DNA of 64,000 nt from Streptomyces umbrinus. Its GTDB lineage: Bacteria; Actinomycetota; Actinomycetes; Streptomycetales; Streptomycetaceae. The DNA is taken from the NCBI RefSeq assembly GCF_030817415.1, contig NZ_JAUSZI010000002.1:4588001-4652000 (forward strand), given 5' to 3'. Position 1 is the first letter of the stretch. The number at the start of each line of letters is the position of its first letter. The position numbers and the translations under genes were made by a program. Positions 24,987 to 33,977 of the stretch are shown here, piece after piece. The notes below the pieces were generated by a model. It did not search any database. It was not told the origin of the DNA and saw nothing but the letters and a program-made list of their open reading frames with translations.

Positions 24987-26162
24987 GTGAGCAACACCGA
25001 AGACACTTTTGTCCTGACACCTCCGCAGGCCGTCGCGGCCGTTCCGAAGGAGAAGGCCGGCGGACTCGTGCCGGTCGACGACTCGGTCCGTACCGACATG
25101 GCGCGCAAGGCCGCCGAGTACGTCGACGGGCTCGCCGCGCTCGACGCCCGCTCCCCCGAGTTCGCGGGGAAGATCGGGGAGATCGTCGGCCTCGGCTCCG
25201 GTGAGATGCGCGGCGCCGCCGCCCAGTCGAACCGCATGCTGGAGCGCACGATCCGCAGCCTGCCCGCCAACGGCGAGGACGCCCAGTCCCGCGTCTCGTC
25301 CTCGCTCGTCGAACTGCGGCGCACCGTCGAGGACCTGGACCCGCGCGACCTGCCCGGCGGCAAGGCCCGCAAGCTGCTGTCCCGGCTCCCCGGCGGCAAC
25401 AAGCTCCGCGACCACGTCGCCAAGTACGCCTCCGCGCAGGGCACGTTGAACAAGATCGTCGGCTCGCTCCGCGGCGGCCAGGACGAACTGCGCCGCGACA
25501 ACGCCGCGTTGCAGACCGAACGCGTCCGACTCTGGGACTCCATGGGCAAGCTCCAGGAGTACGTCGTCCTGACGGAGGCCCTGGACGCGGCGGTCGAGGG
25601 CCACATAGCCGGCGTGGAGGCGGCCGACCCCGCCCAGGCGGACACCTTGCGCGCCGACGTCCTCTTCCCGGTCCGCCAGAAGCACCAGGACCTGCTCACC
25701 CAGCTCGCGGTGTGCGCCCAGGGCTATCTGGCGATGGACGTGGTCCGGCGCAACAACGACGAGCTGATCAAGGGCGTCGACCGCGCGGCCACCACGACCG
25801 TCTCCGCGCTGCGCATCTCCGTGATGCTCGCCTCCGCCCTCGACAACCAGCGCAAGGTCGTCGAGCAGGTCAACGCCCTGCGCGGCACGACCGAGGACCT
25901 CATCCGCGGCAACGCGGAGATGCTCGCCACACAGTCCGGCGAGATCCAGCGCATCGCCGCCGACCCGGCCGTCGGCGCGGAGACCCTCCGCGCGGCCTTC
26001 CAGCAGATCTACCGGACCCTCGACACCATCGACACGTACAAGGCCCAGGCCACGGAGTCCATGGCGGCGACGGTGGAGTCCCTGACGTCGGAACTCCAGC
26101 ACGCGAGCGCGTACTTGGACCGCAGCCGCTCGCGGGCGGCGCTGGACGGGGGCCTCGCATGA
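24987..26162 (+). CDS. TelA-family toxic-anion (tellurite) resistance protein
   Basis: 391 aa, soluble, strongly helical. It matches the TelA family (PF05816) in length and in landmarks such as LGSGEMRGAAAQSNRMLERT, LDPRDLPGGKARKLLSRLPGG, NDELIKGVDRAATTTVSALR and QRKVVEQVNALR. TelA proteins are linked to tellurite, colicin and antimicrobial tolerance, and are proposed parts of Ter-type stress systems, but the mechanism is unclear. The GTG start has AGGGGGAA upstream. The stop overlaps the start of the vWA gene (ATGA), giving translational coupling. Confidence 0.92.
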   Translation: MSNTEDTFVLTPPQAVAAVPKEKAGGLVPVDDSVRTDMARKAAEYVDGLAALDARSPEFAGKIGEIVGLGSGEMRGAAAQSNRMLERTIRSLPANGEDAQSRVSSSLVELRRTVEDLDPRDLPGGKARKLLSRLPGGNKLRDHVAKYASAQGTLNKIVGSLRGGQDELRRDNAALQTERVRLWDSMGKLQEYVVLTEALDAAVEGHIAGVEAADPAQADTLRADVLFPVRQKHQDLLTQLAVCAQGYLAMDVVRRNNDELIKGVDRAATTTVSALRISVMLASALDNQRKVVEQVNALRGTTEDLIRGNAEMLATQSGEIQRIAADPAVGAETLRAAFQQIYRTLDTIDTYKAQATESMAATVESLTSELQHASAYLDRSRSRAALDGGLA

Positions 26163-27739
26163 GATGGGGCAACTTCGAGGCCCGCCGCCTGTCGTCCGTG
26201 CCCACCCATCTGGCCGCAGCCGCCATCGCACTGGCACTGGTGACGGCAGGATGCACATCAACAACGGAAGAGCCGGACCCTTCCAACAAGGCCGAACCCG
26301 GCACCCTACGCATCCTCGCCTCCAGCGAACTCTCAGACATGAAGACCGTGCTGGCCCAGATCCAGCAGGACACCGGCATCAAGGTCCGCCCCACCTACAT
26401 GGGCACCCTCGACGCCGTGAACCTCCTGGGCAAGGACAAGGCCAAGGGCACCTACGACGCGATCTGGCTCTCCTCCAACGACTACCTCCGCCTCAACCCC
26501 ACCGCCGCGCAGCAGATCGTGTCGGAGACCCCGGTCATGTCCAGCCCGGTGGCCATCGGCGTGAAGAACGCCACCGTACGAGAGCTGGGCTGGAAGCCGG
26601 AGAACGTCACCTGGGCGGACATCGAGAAGGCGGTGGCGGACGGCGATCTGACGTACGGCATGACCGACCCGTCCCGCTCCAACTCCGGCTTCTCCACCCT
26701 GGTTTCGGTGGCGTCGGGCCTGTCGGACGCCCAGTCCGCGCTGACGGACAAGGATGTACAGCAGGCGACGCCCAGGCTGGCGGAGTTCTTCAAGGGACAG
26801 AAGCTGACGTCCGGTTCGTCGGGCTGGCTGGCGGAGGCGTACGACCGGCGCGGCGACGTCGACGCGCTGCTCAACTACGAGTCGGTGCTGAAGGCGCGCA
26901 AGGACCTCACGGTGATCCGGCCGCGCGACGGCGTGGTCACCGCCGACTATCCGCTCTCCTCGCTCGCGTCCACGAGCCAGGCGGTCCGCGACGACGTCCG
27001 CCGCCTCACCGAGGCGCTGCGCGCACCGGCGGCCCAGCGGCTGATCACCGACCGCACCCTGCGCCGCCCGGTGGTCGCCTCGGTCCCACCCGCGACGGGC
27101 CTGGACACCACCCGCCGCCGCGAACTCCCCTTCCCGGGCAGCCGTTCAGTGGCAGACGGCCTCCTGGACGCGTACGAGAACAAACTGCGCAGGCCCTCGC
27201 GCACGGTATACGTCCTGGACACCTCGGGCTCGATGGGCGACGACGGGCGGCTCGGCCGACTGAAGAAGGCGCTCACCGATCTGACGAGCGACTTCCGCGA
27301 CCGGGAGGAGGTGACGCTGATGCCGTTCGGCTCGGCGGTCAAGAGCGTACGGACGCATGTGGTGCGGCCCGAGAACCCGAAGTCGGGGCTCGACGGGATC
27401 CGCCGCGACACCGAGGCGCTCACCGCCGACGGGGACACCGCGATCTACACCTCGCTGGAGAAGGCGTACGAGCATCTGGGCGCCGACGACGACGCGTTCA
27501 CGTCGATCGTGCTGATGACGGACGGCGAGAACACGGCGGGGGCGAGCCCGGCGGCGTTCGACGGTTTCTACGGCGCACTGCCGGAAGCCGAACGGGAGAT
27601 CCCGGTCTTCCCGATCCTCTTCGGCGACTCCGACCGGGGCGAGCTGGAGCACATCGCCGAGCTGACCGGCGGCCGGCTCTTCGACGCCCAGAAGGGTTCG
27701 CTCGACGGCGCCTTCGAGGAGATCCGTGGCTACCAATAA
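26159..27739 (+). CDS. Lipoprotein fusing a substrate-binding domain to a von Willebrand A domain
   Basis: 526 aa. The N-terminus has a lipobox (LVTAGC, Cys about 33), so it is a surface lipoprotein. Residues about 45-300 are a type II periplasmic-binding fold (GTLRILASSELSDM..., MTDPSRSNSGFSTLV). Residues about 345-526 are a vWA domain with intact MIDAS: D354-x-S-x-S (DTSGSMG), a Thr in DGDTAIYTS and MTDGENT. vWA domains bind protein partners through a divalent metal. The ATG overlaps the telA stop by 4 nt. This combination suggests a surface sensor or scaffold working with TelA. Confidence 0.88.
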   Translation: MRWGNFEARRLSSVPTHLAAAAIALALVTAGCTSTTEEPDPSNKAEPGTLRILASSELSDMKTVLAQIQQDTGIKVRPTYMGTLDAVNLLGKDKAKGTYDAIWLSSNDYLRLNPTAAQQIVSETPVMSSPVAIGVKNATVRELGWKPENVTWADIEKAVADGDLTYGMTDPSRSNSGFSTLVSVASGLSDAQSALTDKDVQQATPRLAEFFKGQKLTSGSSGWLAEAYDRRGDVDALLNYESVLKARKDLTVIRPRDGVVTADYPLSSLASTSQAVRDDVRRLTEALRAPAAQRLITDRTLRRPVVASVPPATGLDTTRRRELPFPGSRSVADGLLDAYENKLRRPSRTVYVLDTSGSMGDDGRLGRLKKALTDLTSDFRDREEVTLMPFGSAVKSVRTHVVRPENPKSGLDGIRRDTEALTADGDTAIYTSLEKAYEHLGADDDAFTSIVLMTDGENTAGASPAAFDGFYGALPEAEREIPVFPILFGDSDRGELEHIAELTGGRLFDAQKGSLDGAFEEIRGYQ

Positions 27740-28326
27740 GTTCCTGGGTTACCTGGAGTCCCGCAAGAACCTCACCGGCAGCGCGTGCGGGATCGTCGGC
27801 CTGGCGCTGACGTTCGCGGGGGTGGCGGGCCCGTACTGGCCGGTGGTTGTCGTGGGCCTGTACGGCGCGGGGGCACTGGTCGCTCCCCCTGAACGGCCGC
27901 CGCTCCCGGACTTCCCGGACCCGTCCGCCCAACTGGACGAACTACGAGGCGACTTCGCCAAGCTGCGCGCCTACCTCACGGACATCGAACTCCCCACCGG
28001 CCGCGGCAGGCCGCCTGACCGAACTGACGGACCTCCTGGCCGCCCTACTGGACCCCGGCTGGGTCGCCGAGGTCCTCGCCCAGGACCCGGAGGGGGTGCA
28101 CGCCGTGTCCCGGGCTGTACGGCAGGACATCCCGGAGGCGGTCGACACGTTCGTACGGACGAGGTGGTGGACGCGTCTGGCACCGGGCACGGAACCGCCG
28201 GAACGGCACCTGGAGCGCCAGCTCTCCGTACTCCACGGCGAGGCCCAGTCCCTGGCAACAACCCTCCACGAAGCGGAAGCCCGCCGCCAGGAATCCCACA
28301 CCCGCTATTTGGAGGACCGCTCGTAG
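27726..28326 (+). pseudogene. Frameshifted small membrane protein of the TelA cluster
   Basis: The GTG at 27726 overlaps the vWA stop by 14 nt. The first frame gives a sensible N-terminus: SRKNLTGSACGIVGLALTF, two hydrophobic helices, then PSAQLDELRGDFAKLRAYLTDIELPT. After about 28000 that frame degenerates into Pro/Gly/Arg. The coding signal continues in the +1 frame (GRLTELTDLLAALLDPGWVAEVL, ending ARRQESHTRYLEDRS) to a stop at 28324-28326. One extra base in the GC-rich stretch 27993-28012 would explain this. It may be a genuine mutation, a sequencing error or, less likely, programmed frameshifting. Intact length would be about 199 aa. Confidence 0.75.
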
Positions 28327-28390
28327 GGCTATTTTCGCCCCCGCCGCCGTCACTAACTCAGGGGCTCCGCCCCCGAACCCCCAAAAGACT

Positions 28391-28438
28391 GCGCAGTTCC
28401 CCGCACCCCTAGGTTTTTAGGGGCGCGGGGAACTGCGC
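28391..28438. terminator. Long bidirectional hairpin made of inverted dispersed-repeat arms
   Basis: Arms GCGCAGTTCCCCGCACCCCT (28391-28410) and its complement (28419-28438) with one mismatch, around a GTTTTT loop. It lies between the convergent TelA-cluster tail and pckG. A second hairpin CTGGGGCGAAGCCCCAG lies near 28485-28501. No gene is seen in 28327-28615. Confidence 0.85.
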
Positions 28439-28615
28439 GGCCAGCCACAGCCGACCTCCACCCGACGACCCACCCCACGGGGTCTGGGGCGAAGCCCCAG
28501 GGGACGGGAATGGGTAGGGGCGGCGGGGGCGAAAAAATGCCACCGCGGCCGGCCCCAAACGACGTCGCAGGTCAGGGCAACTCGGGGCCGGCCGCGGAGT
28601 TCATACGGCGGGGCG

Positions 28616-30460
28616 TCAGCCCAGGCGCTTCACCAGGGCCCGGTACTCGTCCCACAGCTCCGTCGGCGTGTGATCACCGAAGGTGTTGAGGTGCTCGGGA
28701 ACCAGCGCCGCCTCCTCGCGCCAGACCTCCTTGTCGACCGTGAGGAGGAAGTCGAGGTCGGAGTCCGAAAGTTCGAGACCGTTCGTGTCGAGGGACTCCT
28801 TCGTCGGCAGGATGCCGATGGGCGTCTCGACGCCCTCCGCCTTGCCGTCGAGGCGGTCCACGATCCACTTCAGGACACGGCTGTTCTCACCGAAGCCGGG
28901 CCAGACGAACTTGCCCTCGTCGTTCTTGCGGAACCAGTTGACGTAGTAGATCTTCGGGAGTTTGGAGGCGTCCTTGTCCTTGGCCACGTCCACCCAGTGG
29001 CCCATGTAGTCGCCCATGTTGTAGCCGCAGAACGGGAGCATCGCGAAGGGGTCGCGGCGCAGCTCGCCGACCTTGCCCTCGGCCGCCGCCGTCTTCTCCG
29101 ACGCCACGTTCGCGCCGAGGAAGACACCGTGGTTCCAGTCGAAGGACTCCGTCACCAGCGGGACCGCCGTGGCACGACGGCCGCCGAAGAGGATCGCCGA
29201 GATCGGCACGCCCTTCGGGTCCTCCCACTCCGGCGCGATGATCGGGCACTGCGCGGCCGGCACGGTGAAGCGGGCGTTGGGGTGGGCCGCCGGGGTCCCT
29301 GACTCCGGGGTCCAGTCGTTGCCCTTCCAGTCCGTCAGGTGGGCCGGAGTCTCCTCCGTCATGCCCTCCCACCAGATGTCGTTGTCGTCGGTCAGCGCGA
29401 CGTTCGTGAAGACGGAGTTGCCCCACAGCGTCTTCATCGCGTTGGCGTTGGTGTGCTCACCGGTGCCGGGGGCGACGCCGAAGAAGCCCGCCTCGGGGTT
29501 GATGGCGTAGAGGCGTCCGTCCTCGCCGAAGCGCATCCAGGCGATGTCGTCGCCGATCGTCTCGACGGTCCAGCCGCCGACCGTCGGCTCCAGCATCGCG
29601 AGGTTGGTCTTGCCGCAGGCCGACGGGAAGGCCGCCGCCACGTACTTCGACTCGCCCTGCGGGGGCGTGAGCTTGAGGATCAGCATGTGCTCGGCGAGCC
29701 AGCCCTCGTCACGCGCCATCACGGACGCGATGCGCAGGGCGTAGCACTTCTTGCCGAGCAGCGCGTTGCCGCCGTACCCGGAGCCGTACGACCAGATCTC
29801 GCGGGTCTCCGGGAAGTGGGAGATGTACTTGGTGGAGTTGCACGGCCACGGCACGTCCGCCTCGCCCGCCTCCAGCGGCGCCCCGAGCGTGTGCACAGCA
29901 CGCACGAAGAAACCGTCGGAGCCGAGCTCGTCCAGCACAGGCTGACCCATGCGGGTCATGGTGCGCATGGACACGGCGACGTACGCCGAGTCGGTGATCT
30001 CGACGCCGATGGCGGAGAGGTCGGAGCCGAGCGGGCCCATGCAGAACGGGACGACGTACATCGTCCGGCCCTTCATCGAGCCGCGGAAGACGCCGCCCTT
30101 GGCGTCCGCGCCGGTGCCCGTGCCCTGGAAGATCTCCCGCATCTCCGCGGGGGCCTTCCAGTGGTTCGTCGGGCCCGCGTCCTGCTCCTTCTCGGAGCAG
30201 ATGAACGTCCGGTCCTCGACCCGAGCGACATCGGTCGGGTCCGAGGCGGCGTAGTAGGAGTTGGGGCGCTTGATCGGGTCGAGCTTCTTGAAGGTGCCCT
30301 TGCGGACGAGCTCCTCGCTCAGTCGCTCGTATTCGGCCTCTGAGCCGTCACACCAGACCACGCTGTCCGGCTGCGTCAGTTCGGTGATCTCGTTGACCCA
30401 CGAGATCAGTTCCTGGTGATTGGTGGGAACGGTTGAGGGAGCCGCGATGTCGCGCGCCAC
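28616..30460 (-). CDS. pckG: Phosphoenolpyruvate carboxykinase (GTP)
   Basis: 614 aa from a GTG at 30460 with AGGAG 6 nt upstream. All GTP-PEPCK landmarks are present: the kinase-1a P-loop [12 protein letters not shown], active-site [35 protein letters not shown] and PILFGGRR-type residues ([14 protein letters not shown]). It converts oxaloacetate to PEP using GTP, the first step of gluconeogenesis and an anaplerotic node. It stands alone, divergent from the hemolysin III-like gene, with a 349-bp gap holding both promoters. I see no clear operator for it. Confidence 0.97.
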   Translation of the reverse strand: MARDIAAPSTVPTNHQELISWVNEITELTQPDSVVWCDGSEAEYERLSEELVRKGTFKKLDPIKRPNSYYAASDPTDVARVEDRTFICSEKEQDAGPTNHWKAPAEMREIFQGTGTGADAKGGVFRGSMKGRTMYVVPFCMGPLGSDLSAIGVEITDSAYVAVSMRTMTRMGQPVLDELGSDGFFVRAVHTLGAPLEAGEADVPWPCNSTKYISHFPETREIWSYGSGYGGNALLGKKCYALRIASVMARDEGWLAEHMLILKLTPPQGESKYVAAAFPSACGKTNLAMLEPTVGGWTVETIGDDIAWMRFGEDGRLYAINPEAGFFGVAPGTGEHTNANAMKTLWGNSVFTNVALTDDNDIWWEGMTEETPAHLTDWKGNDWTPESGTPAAHPNARFTVPAAQCPIIAPEWEDPKGVPISAILFGGRRATAVPLVTESFDWNHGVFLGANVASEKTAAAEGKVGELRRDPFAMLPFCGYNMGDYMGHWVDVAKDKDASKLPKIYYVNWFRKNDEGKFVWPGFGENSRVLKWIVDRLDGKAEGVETPIGILPTKESLDTNGLELSDSDLDFLLTVDKEVWREEAALVPEHLNTFGDHTPTELWDEYRALVKRLG

Positions 30461-30782
30461 GATTGCTCCTAGATGAGGGGTTTTGGTTGTTGATGCCCCG
30501 TGGGGGCTGCGACCCGGATGCTTCACGTGGTGACGCTTAGGCGCTCATCCGGTGCCGACCGCACTCATTTGATCATCCGACGGGTCCGCGCATATGTCCA
30601 GAGGGCCTCACACGTGAGCAGCGTGAGCATCACCACTTATTGCCGGTCATTTACCCGGGCCATTCCCGGCCCACCGGTCGCCCGCGAGCCGCTCACCTCG
30701 CACGCCGGTGGAACTCCGCCTCGTACGCCGGTGAGACCATGGCCACTTCGCGCCCTTCATGCGGTCGGACTGATGCGTAACT

Positions 30783-30800
30783 TACGGTTCCGTAGGTACG
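30783..30800. promoter_or_regulatory. Palindrome over the hemolysin III-like promoter
   Basis: TACGG-TT-CCGTA at 30783-30794 (wider imperfect TAACTTACGG...CCGTAGGTACG), directly overlapping a -10-like TAGGTA at 30793-30798, about 12 bp before the ATG at 30810. This suggests a TetR-type operator and a near-leaderless transcript. The rest of 30461-30780 shows nothing else certain. Confidence 0.4.
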
Positions 30801-30809
30801 ATGCCCTGC

Positions 30810-31523
30810 ATGACTGCGCCCGTCCCCGACGCGCCCTCGGACACGCCGGTCGTAGACCGCGTCGCCGAAGCGCTCTCCCTGCCGCATCCGGTCAAGCCGA
30901 AGCTCCGAGGCTGGCTGCACGCCGGGATGTTCCCGGCCGTACTGGTCTCCGGCCTCGTCCTGACCGCTCTCGCCGACTCGACCCGCGCCCGTATCGCCTG
31001 CGGGATCTTCGCGCTCACAGCCTGCCTGCTGTTCGGCGTCAGCGCGATCTACCACCGGGGCACCTGGACGCCACGCATGGACGGCGTGCTGCGCAGACTC
31101 GACCACTCGAACATCTTCCTGATCATCGCGGGCTCGTACACACCGCTGACGATGCTGCTGCTGCCCGAGGCCAAGGGGCAGTGGCTGCTGTGGGGCATCT
31201 GGGGCGCCGCGATCGCGGGCATCGCCTTCCGGGTGTTCTGGATCGGGGCACCGCGCTGGCTCTACACCCCGTGCTACATCGCGATGGGCTGGGCGGCCGT
31301 CTTCTTCCTGCCCGACTTCATGCGGGCGGGCGGCATCGCCGTGCTGGTCCTGGTGATCGTGGGCGGGCTCCTCTACAGCGCGGGCGGCGTGATCTACGCG
31401 CTCAAGCGCCCGAACCCGTCTCCGCGCTGGTTCGGCTTCCACGAGGTGTTCCACTCCCTCACGCTCGCGGCGTTCGCCACCCACTACGTCGGCATCTCGA
31501 TGGTGGCCTACCAGCACGGATAG
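30810..31523 (+). CDS. Hemolysin III / PAQR-family membrane protein
   Basis: 237 aa with seven hydrophobic helices. Hallmarks of the HlyIII (YqfA/PAQR) family: FGVSAIYHRGTW with the conserved Ser and His, RRLDHSNIFLIIAGSYTPL, and the C-terminal FGFHEVFHSLTLAAFATHYV with its paired metal-binding His. Relatives act as membrane hydrolases or receptors, and the name hemolysin is historical. The start could also be the ATG at 30801; 30810 is preferred because the -10-like element leaves almost no leader for 30801. It ends in a strong terminator. Confidence 0.92.
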   Translation: MTAPVPDAPSDTPVVDRVAEALSLPHPVKPKLRGWLHAGMFPAVLVSGLVLTALADSTRARIACGIFALTACLLFGVSAIYHRGTWTPRMDGVLRRLDHSNIFLIIAGSYTPLTMLLLPEAKGQWLLWGIWGAAIAGIAFRVFWIGAPRWLYTPCYIAMGWAAVFFLPDFMRAGGIAVLVLVIVGGLLYSAGGVIYALKRPNPSPRWFGFHEVFHSLTLAAFATHYVGISMVAYQHG

Positions 31524-31573
31524 CCCCCGCACCAGCAGAGACACCCCCGGAGCGCCGCAGCCGGCATTCGACG

Positions 31574-31608
31574 AAGGGCCCCACCGCATCGCGCGGTGGG
31601 GCCCTTTT
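31574..31608 (+). terminator. Rho-independent terminator after hemolysin III-like gene
   Basis: Perfect 14-bp stem AAGGGCCCCACCGC / GCGGTGGGGCCCTT with a 5-nt loop, followed by a short T-run. Confidence 0.92.
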
Positions 31609-31621
31609 GCATGCCCTCACA

Positions 31622-31653
31622 TTGACAGCAACTCCCTTTTGAGAGTTACTCTC
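31622..31653 (+). promoter_or_regulatory. Promoter and TetR-type operator of the MFS-tetR operon
   Basis: A -35 TTGACA at 31622-31627 and a -10-like GTTACT at 31645-31650 (17 bp spacing) overlap the perfect palindrome GAGAGT-T-ACTCTC (31641-31653). The ATG at 31659 lies where a transcript would begin, implying a leaderless or very short-leader mRNA repressed by the operon's own TetR. Confidence 0.7.
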
Positions 31654-31658
31654 ATTTC

Positions 31659-33260
31659 ATGGCTACCGTCACTCCACCTCCCGAGACACACCTCGACCCC
31701 CGTCGCTGGTGGGCCCTCGGCGCCCTGGTCGCGAGCATGCTCGTACTCGGCTTCGACATGACGATCCTCAATGTGGCGCTCCCGACGATGGCCGGGGAGC
31801 TCGGCGCGAGCACCGGTGAGCAGCAGTGGATGGCGGACGCGTACGTCGTCGTCTTCGCGGCGCTGATGCTCCCGGCCGGGCTGCTCGGCGACCGGTTCGG
31901 CCGGCGCCGGATGCTGATGGTCGGGCTCGGCGTCTTCCTCGCCGGTTCGCTGGTCGGCGCCCTGGCCGGCGATGTGACCTGGGTCGTCGTCGCCCGTGCG
32001 GTGATGGGCGTGGGCGGCGCGCTGGTGATGCCGCTCGCCCTGTCCGTCCTGCCCTCGCTCTTCCCGCCCACCGAGCGCACCAAGGCGGTCGGCGTCATCT
32101 CGGCCGCGTCCGCGCTCGGCATGCCGCTCGGCCCGATCATCGGCGGCTGGCTGCTCGACCACTTCTGGTGGGGCTCGGTCTTCCTGATCAACGTCCCGAT
32201 GGCCGCGATCGGCATCGCCGCCTGCCTCTTCCTGCTGCCGGAGACCCGCGACCCGAGCTCCCCCAAGGTCGACGCCGTCTCCACCGCGCTCACCGCGGCC
32301 GGGCTCGGCGCGCTGATCTACGCGATCATCGAGGCGCCGAACCGCGGCTGGGGCGACCCGCTCGTGCTCGCCCTGATCGCCGGGTCCGTCGTCCTGCTGG
32401 CCGCGCTGGTGGTGCGCGAGCGCCGGTCCATACGCCCCATGCTCGACATGTCGCTGCTCGCGCACCGCGGCTTCCTGCTCAACGCGGTCGCGGCGACGCT
32501 CGTGATGTTCGTCCTGTCCGGCCTGATGTTCGTGCTCCCGCAGTATCTGCAGGCCGTCCTCGGCAACGACGCCCTCGGTACGGGCGTGCGCATGCTGCCG
32601 ATGATGGGCGGGCTGATGGTCGCGGCGAGGGCGGCCCAGCCGGTCGTCGAACGGTTCGGGTCGCGTGGCGTGGTGAGCGCCGGTCTGGTGGTGCTGGCCT
32701 TCGCCGCGATCCTCGGCAGCCGTACGACGGTCGAGTCCGGGTACGGCTTCACCGCGCTGTGGCTGTCGATCGCGGGCCTCGGCTTCGGCTTCGCCGTCGT
32801 CCCCGCGATGGACGGGGCGCTCGCCACGCTCCCCGCCGACCGGGCGGGCAGCGGCTCCGGGCTCCTCATGACGCTGCGGCAGGTCGGCGGGGCGATCGGT
32901 ATCGCGCTGCTCGGCAGTCTGCTGGCGAGCGCGTTCCGGGACCGGCTCGATGTGACCGGGCTGCCCGAGGGGGCGGCGGACACGGCCCGGGAGTCCGTGG
33001 TCGCGGCCCATCTCGTCGGCGACCGCGCGGGCGCCGCCGACCTGGTGACCTCCGCGAACTCGGCGTACGTCCATGGCATGGGCCTCGTCCTGCTGGTGTG
33101 CGGGATCGCCTCGCTGGTGGCGGCGCTGCTCGCGGGGGCGTTCCTGCCGAACACCGAGTCGAGCACCGGGTCGCGGGACGTCACGGGGCCCGTGAAGGGG
33201 AAGCCGGCCCCGGAGGCGACCCCGGACATGGCCTCCGCCCCGGCCGATGGCCGACAATGA
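31659..33260 (+). CDS. MFS multidrug exporter, DHA2 (EmrB/QacA) type with 14 helices
   Basis: 533 aa. Motif A is LLGDRFGRRRMLMVGLG; motif C-like GMPLGPIIGGWLLDHFWW; D1-like LGFDMTILNVALPTM in TM1, typical of the 14-TM H+-antiporter family. It probably exports drugs or a secondary metabolite. The last 40 residues are a hydrophilic tail. The start lies just after a TetR-type palindrome. Its stop TGA overlaps the possible tetR ATG (ATGA at 33257), so exporter and repressor form an autoregulated pair. Confidence 0.93.
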   Translation: MATVTPPPETHLDPRRWWALGALVASMLVLGFDMTILNVALPTMAGELGASTGEQQWMADAYVVVFAALMLPAGLLGDRFGRRRMLMVGLGVFLAGSLVGALAGDVTWVVVARAVMGVGGALVMPLALSVLPSLFPPTERTKAVGVISAASALGMPLGPIIGGWLLDHFWWGSVFLINVPMAAIGIAACLFLLPETRDPSSPKVDAVSTALTAAGLGALIYAIIEAPNRGWGDPLVLALIAGSVVLLAALVVRERRSIRPMLDMSLLAHRGFLLNAVAATLVMFVLSGLMFVLPQYLQAVLGNDALGTGVRMLPMMGGLMVAARAAQPVVERFGSRGVVSAGLVVLAFAAILGSRTTVESGYGFTALWLSIAGLGFGFAVVPAMDGALATLPADRAGSGSGLLMTLRQVGGAIGIALLGSLLASAFRDRLDVTGLPEGAADTARESVVAAHLVGDRAGAADLVTSANSAYVHGMGLVLLVCGIASLVAALLAGAFLPNTESSTGSRDVTGPVKGKPAPEATPDMASAPADGRQ

Positions 33261-33895
33261 CCCCCATGACGGCCGCACGCAGCTCCATCCCCGCCGACCG
33301 CCCCCAGCTGGGACTTCGTGAGCGGAAGAAGATCAAGACACGGACGGCGATCCGTGACGCGACCTACCGGCTGATCGAGGAGCAGGGGTACGACGCCACG
33401 ACGATCGAGCAGATCGCCGAGCTCGCCGAGGTGTCGCCGTCCACGGTCTTCCGCTACTTCCCGACCAAGGAGGACATCGTCCTCACGGACGAGTACGACC
33501 CGCTGCTGGAGGCGGAGCTGCGGGCACGGCCGGCCGACGAGCCGCCGATGGACTCCCTCCGGCACGTACTGGGGAAGGCCGTGGGTCTCGGGATGGCCGA
33601 GGACGCCGAGGTCACCCGGCTGCGGACCAGGCTGATGGCCGAAGTGCCCGCGGTGCGTTCTCGGATGATGGAGAGCATGTCGGTCACGAGTCATCTGCTC
33701 TGCCAGGTCATCGGCGAGCGCACCGGCCGGGGCCCCGACAGCTTCGAGGTACGCGTCTTCGCGATGTCCCTCATCGGCGGTCTGATGGAGGTGTCCCTGT
33801 ACTGGGCCCAGCACGACCACGCGGATGACTTCGCCGGCCTCGTCGACCGCGCCATGGACGTCCTGGAGCACGGGCTCACGCCACGGACCGAGTAA
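33257..33895 (+). CDS. TetR-family repressor of the adjacent exporter
   Basis: 212 aa from the ATG at 33257, which overlaps the exporter stop; 33266 is an alternative. The N-terminal helix-turn-helix reads TAIRDATYRLIEEQGYDATTIEQIAELAEVSPSTVFRYF, classic TetR. The C-terminal ligand domain is variable. By neighbourhood it represses the MFS gene through the GAGAGTTACTCTC palindrome, with release by an exported compound; this is inferred. It ends at a 17-bp perfect terminator. Confidence 0.93.
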   Translation: MTPMTAARSSIPADRPQLGLRERKKIKTRTAIRDATYRLIEEQGYDATTIEQIAELAEVSPSTVFRYFPTKEDIVLTDEYDPLLEAELRARPADEPPMDSLRHVLGKAVGLGMAEDAEVTRLRTRLMAEVPAVRSRMMESMSVTSHLLCQVIGERTGRGPDSFEVRVFAMSLIGGLMEVSLYWAQHDHADDFAGLVDRAMDVLEHGLTPRTE

Positions 33896-33906
33896 CAGAA
33901 GAAGGC

Positions 33907-33942
33907 AGTTGCCCCCGCCCCTTGGAAGGGGCGGGGGCAACT
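33907..33942. terminator. 17-bp perfect-stem terminator
   Basis: AGTTGCCCCCGCCCCTT / AAGGGGCGGGGGCAACT separated by GG. It lies between convergent tetR and the copper-oxidase operon and probably serves both. Confidence 0.93.
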
Positions 33943-33977
33943 CCGTCTCACGAACTCACCGACTCACCAAGGCGAGC

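Noticed and set aside
31617..33278. Minus-strand frame opposite the MFS gene
   Set aside because: Charged low-complexity translation; the plus strand encodes an unmistakable exporter with its own promoter.
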